Below are positions 57,633 to 64,000 of a stretch of 64,000 nt of DNA, one piece after another. The DNA is taken from NCBI GenBank assembly GCA_951812625.1, contig CATOSP010000001.1, forward strand, positions 473,378 through 537,377, given 5' to 3'. Every line of letters starts with the position of its first letter. Positions within the stretch are counted from its first letter, which is position 1. The notes under the pieces were generated by a model. The model was given only the letters and a program-made list of their open reading frames with translations, was not told the DNA's origin and ran no database searches. This stretch comes from an uncultured Dehalococcoidia bacterium. GTDB taxonomy: Bacteria; Chloroflexota; Dehalococcoidia; Lucifugimonadales; UBA3495. Made by a program: the position numbers and the translations under genes.

Positions 57633-57712
57633 GGGGAACTAGTGGCGAGGATAGAGGAGAGGCTACTCGGGGGGTGGCGCGTGTGGTAACGGTGCACTCC
57701 CACGGAAGGAGC

Positions 57713-58660
57713 CTATTCCTCAGTATATAAATCGCCCAGCAGTTGAAGCCAACTGTCCCTCCACATATCTTCGGTGTAGACCTTCAATTTTCTCTCCTCA
57801 TCGAATATCGGCTCAGTTAACCTAATGTACTGTTCTGAATCTCTTTTAATCCATTCTCTATAACTGCCATCGTCGTATGCTGTCTCGGGCAGCGGTGTCC
57901 ACCTGCGTGCCTTAAGCCATCGGTTTAACTCCTCCTCGTCAGAAAAAAACACTCTGTACGCCGTCTTAGTCAGGTCCTGGAATCGATGGAACACCGGATG
58001 GTTGGCAAGCAACACTTGTTGAATGGCATCGTCCTTATCCTTGCGCTCTTCGGTAAGAAACCGCACTAGTTGTTCGAGTGTTCCAGCTACTGACTTCATT
58101 TCCCCCAGAGCATTAATCTCCTGGAGGCGCTTTTGATCTTGGAGAAACCTTTGAAATAGACCTGCCCACTGACTTCTGAGGAATTCAACAATGTCGTACG
58201 CGGTTTGAAAGGAGGTAATGGGATTGTTTCTCGGGAGACTGTAGATCGACTCAATGAAGTTATAGATGCGAGGGTCATCCACAAATTGATATTTGATACC
58301 TGCAGTATCTTTGTTTATCGAGTAAGTACGGTATTCGGAATGCACGCTTTGTTCTATGAATATAAAGACTTGGACTTGGTTTTCTAAAGCAGTCTTCAGC
58401 TCCAACTGAGTTATAGAGGCTCCGGGCTGTTCTTGTGACTCGGTGCCATAGCGGCCTCCAATCACGCAGACAAGGATGTCACACATTTCTATTTCGCGAT
58501 GAACATACCCCTCTGGAGGGCTATCCTTGCCGTATGCGATGTCCCCCTCCTCGTGGAGGACAGCTTCGTAGCCCAACTCCGTAATAAACCTGTCGAGGTC
58601 TTCTCGGACTTGCCTCAAGTCATAAAATGTAGAGCTTACGAACACTCGTGGCTTGGCCAT
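57713..58660 (-). CDS. DUF4062 protein (TIR-like N-terminus)
   Basis: 315 residues, GGAGG 5 nt before ATG 58660. KPRVFVSSTFYDLRQVREDL DRFI, EMCDILVCVIGGRYGT and ASITQLELKTALENQVQVFI are the DUF4062 pattern, a STIR/TIR-like Rossmann fold found in signalling and defence proteins. The C-terminal half is helical without a known domain, so no effector such as an NTPase is attached. AT-richer than the flanks, suggesting acquisition. Direct evidence for a defence role is lacking. Confidence 0.85.
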   Translation of the reverse strand: MAKPRVFVSSTFYDLRQVREDLDRFITELGYEAVLHEEGDIAYGKDSPPEGYVHREIEMCDILVCVIGGRYGTESQEQPGASITQLELKTALENQVQVFIFIEQSVHSEYRTYSINKDTAGIKYQFVDDPRIYNFIESIYSLPRNNPITSFQTAYDIVEFLRSQWAGLFQRFLQDQKRLQEINALGEMKSVAGTLEQLVRFLTEERKDKDDAIQQVLLANHPVFHRFQDLTKTAYRVFFSDEEELNRWLKARRWTPLPETAYDDGSYREWIKRDSEQYIRLTEPIFDEERKLKVYTEDMWRDSWLQLLGDLYTEE

Positions 58661-58897
58661 TTCCGCCTCCAGACCAGCGCTTGTAGCGGATCACCACTAC
58701 TTTCGCCCCAATTAGCTGGAAAATCCGATATACGGAGATGATAGCACAATGCTCAGGCCCTACAATGTATACGGGGAGGGGAACAAACTTCCCCTGCGGA
58801 GCCTAATGGGTGATACTGGGCGTCTCCCGCCACTCCAGCCCTGTGCTAATATGAGACAAATGCCTGCCCTGAACCTACCCTGCCGGTGCAACGCTCC

Positions 58898-59455
58898 ATG
58901 ACTACGAAACCGAAACTGGTCACCGCCGAGGAGTTGCTGCGGATGCCCCGGGGGTACGGTCTTCGTTGCGAGCTTATCCGTGGGTCGGTAGTTTGGAGAA
59001 TGTGCTCGGAAGCCCCCCAGGCCGAAGCCATGACCAGGACTATGTTTGTGCTGGCCAGCTACGTATACGACCATAATTATGGCGATCTTAGCGCGGGGGA
59101 CCCGGGTTACCATCTGGAACACGATCCGGACACAGTGCGGGCGACTGACATCGCATGGTTCGCACCGGGACGCTTGACGGAGCGGGTTCAGGGTTACCCG
59201 GAGCTTGCTCCTGACCTTGCCGTGGAGGTGAAGTCTCCGAGCAATTCCGACCCGGAGATGGCGGACAAGGCTACGATGTGGCTCAGCTACGGGTCGCAGC
59301 AGGTGTGGGTGGAAGACCCGGAACGGGCCACCGTTACCGTGTTCCGTCCCAACATGGCCCCGGTCACCCTGGGTGAGGATGACGTGCTGGACGGCGGCGA
59401 TTTGCTCCCCGGTTTCAGCGCGCCCGTGTGGAGCCTGTTCCGGCGGCGCAGGTAG
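58898..59455 (+). CDS. Uma2-family (DUF820) putative endonuclease, short form
   Basis: 185 residues from ATG 58898. VTAEELLRMPRGYGLRCELI RGSVV, DTVRATDIAWFAPGR, LAPDLAVEVKSPSNSDPEMA. This compact form keeps a full PD-(D/E)XK-type set (Asp in DIAWF, Asp in PDLAVEVKS, Glu and Lys in EVKS), unlike the three long copies, where EVKS is EVAS or EIAS. TGTGCTAATAT at about 58842 may be the -10. Role unknown. Confidence 0.88.
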   Translation: MTTKPKLVTAEELLRMPRGYGLRCELIRGSVVWRMCSEAPQAEAMTRTMFVLASYVYDHNYGDLSAGDPGYHLEHDPDTVRATDIAWFAPGRLTERVQGYPELAPDLAVEVKSPSNSDPEMADKATMWLSYGSQQVWVEDPERATVTVFRPNMAPVTLGEDDVLDGGDLLPGFSAPVWSLFRRRR

Positions 59456-59651
59456 CATCTGGGGTTGGCTCCCTGACCCCTTCCCCTTGGTTTCCCTTCC
59501 TCATTTCCTGATCTCTCCACTGTTCCCGCTTTGTGTTCTCTGGGCGGAATCCATGCCCGTTGGAGATGGTCGCATCCGCTCTCCTGGGAGGCCGGGGATT
59601 CCCGCTACACCGGGAACGGCGGATACTGCCAATGACCCGCTGCCCCTGTTA

Positions 59652-59719
59652 GTGACAACACTTTTCCGTCACGGATATACTGGCGAAAAGCTGGCTGTGA
59701 GCTTTCTGTTCGGCTCACA
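59652..59719 (+). promoter_or_regulatory. Promoter with a downstream operator for the SMP-30 gene
   Basis: GTGACA (59652-59657), 18-nt spacer, TATACT (59676-59681), then an inverted repeat TGTGAGC-N10-GCTCACA (59696-59719), roughly +8 to +31 of the transcript. The ATG at 59746 has GGGAGG before it. This is a classic layout for repression by a dimeric regulator; the regulator is not in view. The rest of the gap 59456-59745 shows nothing. Confidence 0.6.
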
Positions 59720-59745
59720 TCATTCCGCTACGGGAGGGTTGTCCT

Positions 59746-60636
59746 ATGAGTTGGAACTTTGAGCTGGTGGCCGGGCCTCTGGGCGGGACCACCGAGGGTC
59801 CCGTCTGGGACGGGGAGGCGGTGCTTTACACCCATATCCCCGCCAGCCGGATCATGCGCTACAACCCGCGCACCGGCGAGAATTCCGAGTACTTCTACAT
59901 GACCCACAATACCAACGGGCTGTGCTTCGATGCCGAGGGCAACCTGTATGGCTGCCAGAGCGGGCGGCGGCGCATTGTGCGGTTCGAGAGGAACGGCATT
60001 ACCATCACCCCCGTCAGCTCGACCCTTGGCTCGCAGCGACACAACAACCCCAACGACCTGGCGGTGGACAGGCAGGGGCGAATCTGGTTCACTGACCCTT
60101 TCAACGGATCGGCGGGGGACCAGGAGCTTGACCACATGTCCGTGCTCCGGCTGGACCCGAAAGGGGACGACGACTGGGAGTTGACGCGGGCGACCTACGA
60201 CGTGAGCCGTCCCAACGGTGTCCTGATTTCCCGCGACCAGAGGACCCTGTACGTTGCCCAGAGCGACTATGATCCGTCGCAGCCCCGGGAGCTTCGCGCC
60301 TATCCGATAAACGACGACGGGTCGCTGGGCAGCTACGCCACGCTGCACACCTTCGGCATCGACCCCAGGGGCGTGCACCGGGGCGTTGACGGCATGACCC
60401 TGGACGTGGAGGGGAATATCATCGCCTGCGCCGGCTGGGAGGAGAGCGGCCCCGGCCCGATGATCTACGTGATCTCTCCGGCAGGGCGGGTGCTGGAGAC
60501 CCACCCGATCCGGGTGGACCGTCCCACCAACTGCTGCTTCGGGGACGCGGATATGCGGACGCTGTACGTGACCACTGGGGGCGGGCACCTGTTCCGCGCC
60601 CGCACGGACCACACCGGGTGGATAATGTGGCCGTGA
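59746..60636 (+). CDS. SMP-30/gluconolactonase-type beta-propeller hydrolase
   Basis: 296 residues. TTEGPVWDGEAVLYTHIPAS (Glu ligand), HNTNGLCFDAEGNLYGCQSG, HNNPNDLAVDRQGRIWFTDP (Asn-Asp metal ligands), VSRPNGVLISRDQRTLYVAQ (second metal Asn) and IYVISPAGRVLETHPIRVD. These are the calcium-site residues of SMP-30/gluconolactonase enzymes that open sugar lactones. Preceded by a clear promoter-operator. Likely inducible sugar-acid metabolism; exact lactone unknown. Confidence 0.92.
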   Translation: MSWNFELVAGPLGGTTEGPVWDGEAVLYTHIPASRIMRYNPRTGENSEYFYMTHNTNGLCFDAEGNLYGCQSGRRRIVRFERNGITITPVSSTLGSQRHNNPNDLAVDRQGRIWFTDPFNGSAGDQELDHMSVLRLDPKGDDDWELTRATYDVSRPNGVLISRDQRTLYVAQSDYDPSQPRELRAYPINDDGSLGSYATLHTFGIDPRGVHRGVDGMTLDVEGNIIACAGWEESGPGPMIYVISPAGRVLETHPIRVDRPTNCCFGDADMRTLYVTTGGGHLFRARTDHTGWIMWP

Positions 60637-60737
60637 CGAGCGGTTGGTGACGGGTTGGCGACAACCCAGGCTCCATGGCCGGGTCTATGCGGGTTCTGCG
60701 GGTTCTGCGGGTTCTATGGGTTCTGCGGGTTCTATGG

Positions 60738-61355
60738 ATGAAAACACCCTGCGGATATAACCTTGCGAACAGACCTCATGGCGCACCGCATACCGGGGTG
60801 CGATCGGACCTTGTGCAACAAGTATGGCAGCAACGGAAAGACCCAGTGGACGGGTCCACGAAACGGTATGGTGTTCACCGTCGCTTCAGGTATGAGGTCC
60901 ACGGGTCTAATGAAACCGCCAATGGCAGGGAGAATGCCCTGAAGAAGTGGTACCCGGCGTGGAAGACTGGGTTGATTGAGAAGGCCAATCCGTTATGGTC
61001 AGACCGGTATGATGAGATTCGTGTGGGGAGTGCCGACGGGTTGGATGGAGATGGATTCTTGCATTCGTACCTGTCTATACAAACGTACCCGTCTGGACAA
61101 ACGTACTCCTCTGCACAATCATATCTGTCTGGACAATTGTACCCATCTGCACAAATGAAACTGCATTCACAATCCTACTCGCTTAGACAAACGTACCCGC
61201 CTGGACAATTGTACCTATCCGGACAGACGTACCGGCCTTCACAAACGTACCGGTGCGGACAATCGTATCTAACCGGGCAGGAGGTAGGACAGCACCTCCA
61301 ATTCACCCACGACTTGCCCACCCTTGTACCGGTCGCAGCCAACTATGACATCTAG
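60738..61355 (+). pseudogene. Degenerate GIY-YIG nuclease gene with a repeat-built tail
   Basis: Frame from ATG 60738: KTPCGYNLANRPHGAPHTGV RSDLVQQVWQQ, DPVDGSTKRYGVHRRFRYEV, ENALKKWYPAWKTGLIEKAN PLWSDRYDE. This tracks the GIY-YIG family (normally YILAxxxxGTLYIGVTxDL...REKxLKxWxRxWKxxLIExxNPxWxDLYDE). The YI and LYIG residues are changed to YN and PHTG, so the nuclease tyrosines are lost. After residue 95 the frame is made of 18-bp repeats encoding SGQTYx-like units. The tract before the ATG is 9-bp repeats (gggttctgc). Probably decayed, perhaps still translated. Confidence 0.65.
61074..61271 (+). repeat. Eleven degenerate 18-bp tandem repeats
   Basis: Units such as TCTGGACAAACGTACTCC, TCTGGACAATTGTACCCA, CTTAGACAAACGTACCCG, consensus YCTGGACAANNGTACCYG, eleven in a row and in phase with the GIY-YIG-like frame (hexapeptides SGQTYP). 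They end about 70 bp before the CoA-transferase start. They could be a coding repeat or iteron-like protein-binding sites. Confidence 0.85.
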
Positions 61356-62568
61356 CCCGGCCTCCCCTCCATTCCTCCCCCTCTCCGGGCTGCGCGTGCT
61401 GGAAGTGGCCGCCATGGTTGCCGGTCCCTACTGCGGCAAGCTGCTGGCGTCCCTCGGCGCGGACGTGGTCAAGGTTGAACCGCCCGTGTCCGGCGACCCG
61501 GCAAGACGCCAGGGGCCGTTCCCCGGCGACGTGCCACACCCGGAACGCAGCGGCCTCTTCCTCTATATGAACACCGGCAAGCGCGGCGTCACCCTCAACC
61601 TCGAAGACCCCCACGGGCAAACGATTCTCGGACAGTTGGCCGCCAGCGCCGACGTCCTGGTCCACGACCGGCAGCCCGCAGCGCGTGACGCCGAGGGCCT
61701 GGACACGGACGCGCTGGCCAACTCCAACCCCGACCTGGTAGTGGCCTCGGTCACTCCCTTCGGCGGCTGGGGGCCGTATGCCGGTTACCGGGCCCACGAT
61801 GTCAACGTTTTCCACGCCGGGGGCGAGGGCTACCTGCTCCCCAACGGCCTTGCCCTGGACACCTTCCCCGACCGCGCTCCCATAGCCGCCGGAAGCCAGA
61901 TGGGGTCTTACCAGGGAGGCTTGACCGCCGCCCTCGGGGTGGCGGCCGCAGTCTACGCCCGCGCCAGCGGCGCGCCGGGACAGCCGGTCGACTGCTCGAT
62001 GCAGGAGGCCCAGTTGTCCCTCGGCTACGTGCCCATCCAGCGTCTCGAAGAGGAGGGCATCGTCGAGGACCGCTTCGCCCGCTACTTCCGCGTCGGCGGC
62101 GTGCTTCCCGCCCAGGACGGCTATGTGGAGATGCTGACCCTGGAGCCGGGCCAGTGGCAGGGTCTCTCCCGGATGCTCGATGGTCCCGAGTGGGCCACCA
62201 CCGAGAACTTCCAGAATCCCGGCGAGCAGCGGGAGGAGATCAACGCCCACCTGCGGGAGTGGTTTTCCGCCCACGCCAAGGAATGGCTCTACCGGGAAGC
62301 CCAGGCCCACGGCGTCCCCATCGCGCCCTACTACACCCCCGGCGAGGTCTTCCACAGCCAGCAGCAGCGGGGCCGCGACTTCTACTCAGAGGTCGACCAC
62401 CCCGCCGCAGGCCGCTACGAGTACGCCGGGCCGCCCTTCCGGGCTGTCGGCTCTCCATCAAGTCCGGGGCGCGCGCCGCTGCTTGGGGAGCACAACCGGC
62501 AGGTCTACGAAGAGATGGGTTACTCGCCACAGGACATCATCGCGCTGGCCCGCGCCGGAGTGATTTGA
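61345..62568 (+). CDS. CaiB/BaiF family CoA transferase, subunit lacking the catalytic Asp
   Basis: 407 residues from ATG 61345. LSGLRVLEVAAMVAGPYCGK LLASLGADVVKVEPPVSGDP is the class III CoA-transferase start; LFLYMNTGKRGVTLNLEDP follows. Where family members have an Asp nucleophile before a GG-helix, this protein reads GSQMGSYQGGLTAALGVAAA, i.e. Ser. The downstream paralogue has the Asp. Such Asp-plus and Asp-minus pairs form heteromeric CoA transferases. Stop lies 5 nt before the next ATG. Confidence 0.88.
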   Translation: MTSSPASPPFLPLSGLRVLEVAAMVAGPYCGKLLASLGADVVKVEPPVSGDPARRQGPFPGDVPHPERSGLFLYMNTGKRGVTLNLEDPHGQTILGQLAASADVLVHDRQPAARDAEGLDTDALANSNPDLVVASVTPFGGWGPYAGYRAHDVNVFHAGGEGYLLPNGLALDTFPDRAPIAAGSQMGSYQGGLTAALGVAAAVYARASGAPGQPVDCSMQEAQLSLGYVPIQRLEEEGIVEDRFARYFRVGGVLPAQDGYVEMLTLEPGQWQGLSRMLDGPEWATTENFQNPGEQREEINAHLREWFSAHAKEWLYREAQAHGVPIAPYYTPGEVFHSQQQRGRDFYSEVDHPAAGRYEYAGPPFRAVGSPSSPGRAPLLGEHNRQVYEEMGYSPQDIIALARAGVI

Positions 62569-62573
62569 CCGAT

Positions 62574-63902
62574 ATGACCGCAGACGCAGCACACAACTCT
62601 GCCGGAAAGAACAAGGGGCCGCTGTCCGGTGTCCGCGTAGCCGACTTCTCCGTCCACGCCGCCGGGCCCTTCGCCGGGCTGATGCTGGCCGAGCTTGGCG
62701 CGGAGGTCATCAAGATTGAAAGCTCGGCGCGGCTGGACATCACCCGCCGTCCCCACACCATGTACGGCAAGCCCCCCTCGGGCTTCGAGCAGGTCAACGC
62801 CAACAAGATGTCCATCACCCTGAACCTCAAGGAGCCGAAGGCGGTCGAGCTTGCCCTGGAGCTGGTCCGCCTCAGCGACATGGTCCTGGAGAACTTCCGC
62901 CCCGGCGTGCTGGAGCGGCTGGGCCTGGGATTCGAGCGGCTCCGTGAAGTCAAGCGCGACCTGCTCATGGTGTCCCTCTCGGCCAGCGGGCAGACCGGAC
63001 CGGAGCGGGGTTATTCGGGCTACGCTCCCATGTTCGCCGCCGCCGGAGGACTGGGCTTTCTCACCGGCTATCCCGACGGCCCGCCCGTGGAGCTTCGCCA
63101 CGCCATGGACCACACCGGCGGCGTGATGGGCGCGCTGTGCGCCGTCGCCGCCCTGTGCGGCCGTGCGCCCGGCCCCGTGTCCGCCAGGGAAGCATCCGGC
63201 GACGACGTCACGGGCCATGACCGGAGCCTCCACCTCGACGTATCGGTGCGGGACGTGGCCACCGCTTTCATCGGCCCTGCCCTCCTCGACTACGCCATGA
63301 ACGAGCGCGAGCAGGCCCCCCAGGGCAACGGCAACGGCGCTGCATCGCCCTGCGGAGTGTACCGGTGTGCGCCCGCCCCGGCGGGAGTGGGCCCGGAGGG
63401 TGGGCCATCGGGCGGCAGCGCCATTGATGATGACCAGTGGGTGAGCATCGCCGTCACCACCGACAGGGAATGGCAGGGGCTGTGCCGCGCCCTCGGCAAC
63501 CCGGCCTGGACCGAGGACGCCCGCTTCGGCGACGGCTACCAGCGCTGGCTCCACCGCGCCGAGTTGGACAATTGCCTGGAAGAATGGACCCGGCAGCATA
63601 CCTCTTGGGAAGTCACCGGAACCCTTCAGGCTGAGGGCGTCGCCGCCTTCCCATCGCTGTCCGCTGACCAGCTCATGGCCGACCCTCACCTGGCTGCCCG
63701 CAACTCCTTCCCGGAGGTGTCCCACCCGGATAGGGGCCGTCAGCGCGGCGTGGCCCCCCCGTGGCGGTTCGACCGTACCCCGGCCCGCCTCGACGGTTGG
63801 ACCCCCGAGCTGGGGGAGGACAACGACGCCATATTCCACGGCCTGATGGGAATCCCCATAGAAGAGGTAAGAGCGCTCCAGGAAGCCAGGGTCATCTGGT
63901 AG
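62574..63902 (+). CDS. CaiB/BaiF family CoA transferase, catalytic subunit
   Basis: 442 residues from ATG 62574; TTG 62565 overlapping the previous stop (TTGA) is an alternative. LSGVRVADFSVHAAGPFAGL MLAELGAEVIKIESSARLDI, VNANKMSITLNLKEPKAVEL, ENFRPGVLERLG, then RHAMDHTGGVMGALCAVAAL with the Asp nucleophile. A low-complexity insertion (CGRAPGPVSAREASGDDVTG) follows. Moves CoA between acyl groups, probably in carboxylic acid breakdown; the acid is unknown. Pairs with the gene before it. Confidence 0.9.
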   Translation: MTADAAHNSAGKNKGPLSGVRVADFSVHAAGPFAGLMLAELGAEVIKIESSARLDITRRPHTMYGKPPSGFEQVNANKMSITLNLKEPKAVELALELVRLSDMVLENFRPGVLERLGLGFERLREVKRDLLMVSLSASGQTGPERGYSGYAPMFAAAGGLGFLTGYPDGPPVELRHAMDHTGGVMGALCAVAALCGRAPGPVSAREASGDDVTGHDRSLHLDVSVRDVATAFIGPALLDYAMNEREQAPQGNGNGAASPCGVYRCAPAPAGVGPEGGPSGGSAIDDDQWVSIAVTTDREWQGLCRALGNPAWTEDARFGDGYQRWLHRAELDNCLEEWTRQHTSWEVTGTLQAEGVAAFPSLSADQLMADPHLAARNSFPEVSHPDRGRQRGVAPPWRFDRTPARLDGWTPELGEDNDAIFHGLMGIPIEEVRALQEARVIW

Positions 63903-63982
63903 GCTCAGGTAAGTCCGGGCCTGTGGCCACAAGCAAGGAAACTATGGCGAACCAGCGATGACCTGCGGACTGGAGAACCAGC

Positions 63983-64000
63983 ATGAGCGCAGCACGAAGA
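63983..64000 (+). CDS. Possible gene start cut by the window edge
   Basis: ATGAGCGCAGCACGAAGA, preceded by GGAG at 63972-63975 with 7-nt spacing, 80 nt after the CoA-transferase stop. Only six codons (MSAARR) are visible, so no function can be given. Confidence 0.3.

Noticed and set aside
61074-61271. 18-bp repeat array as a CRISPR
   Set aside because: Repeats are adjacent without spacers, too short, and diverge throughout; no cas genes.

Overview
The window is high-GC bacterial chromosome that I read as Chloroflexota, probably Dehalococcoidia/SAR202-like. This rests on style, not on a marker gene: lipoproteins with long PT-rich stalks (PTAAPTPTPTPV repeats), a ProX binding protein with a VEVIKEVPVEKEV-type stalk, four Uma2 (DUF820) genes, CaiB-type CoA transferases, MaoC hot-dog genes and many small toxin-antitoxin-like pairs. 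There is no rRNA, tRNA or CRISPR array.

Layout. 1-6270: core translation genes on the minus strand (serS, lysS, greA) with a DUF6883/DUF4926 cassette downstream of serS and a DUF4258/DUF2283-type pair on the plus strand. 6685-10253: a complete PhnD/PhnC/PhnE/PhnE-type ABC importer of the subgroup called putative selenate transporter. 10303-17346: accessory DNA with a second DUF4258/DUF2283 pair, a PT-rich S41-like lipoprotein, a decayed IS5 transposase, DUF3800, rplY, a frameshifted excalibur lipoprotein and a truncated HEPN-like gene. 17362-24438: metabolic genes (alpha/beta hydrolase, MaoC-like dehydratase, aldo/keto reductase) plus Uma2 and a large PT-stalk zinc metalloprotease. 24824-28893: glycine betaine importer proV-proW-proX closed by a strong terminator. 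29306-34779: Uma2, a DHA2 MFS exporter, small unknowns and two lipoproteins. 35179-39901: obgE, nadD, pyrE, then ygfZ and an IscA-type Fe-S carrier. 40004-48408: mixed accessory and metabolic genes, including a selenoprotein gene missed by the ORF track. 48462-51116: a toxin-antitoxin cluster. 51953-56635: part of an HK97-type phage head module. 56680-64000: Uma2, DUF4062, SMP-30, a decayed GIY-YIG gene and a CaiB/BaiF CoA-transferase pair.

Most notable points. (1) On the minus strand at 45256-45555 an Rdx/SelW-like protein is interrupted only by an in-frame TGA exactly at the second position of the CxxC redox motif, with a SECIS-like hairpin 12 nt downstream; with the selenate-type importer this suggests selenium use. 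(2) Two cargo segments, a DinJ-YafQ module and a Uma2 gene, are each flanked by direct repeats made of the 3' end of the neighbouring gene (153 and 115 bp), a shared architecture suggesting one insertion or duplication mechanism. (3) At least seven copies of a roughly 60-bp element with a hairpin and a conserved ATGG-GC-ACGTTCTCAG-like end lie in intergenic regions, several beside transporter genes; three copies show compensatory stem changes by eye. (4) A second family of about 60-110 bp with CCGGACA-type direct repeats is also interspersed. (5) Two genes carry single-base losses in G or C runs. All family assignments come from motif recognition by eye; no database search was possible.
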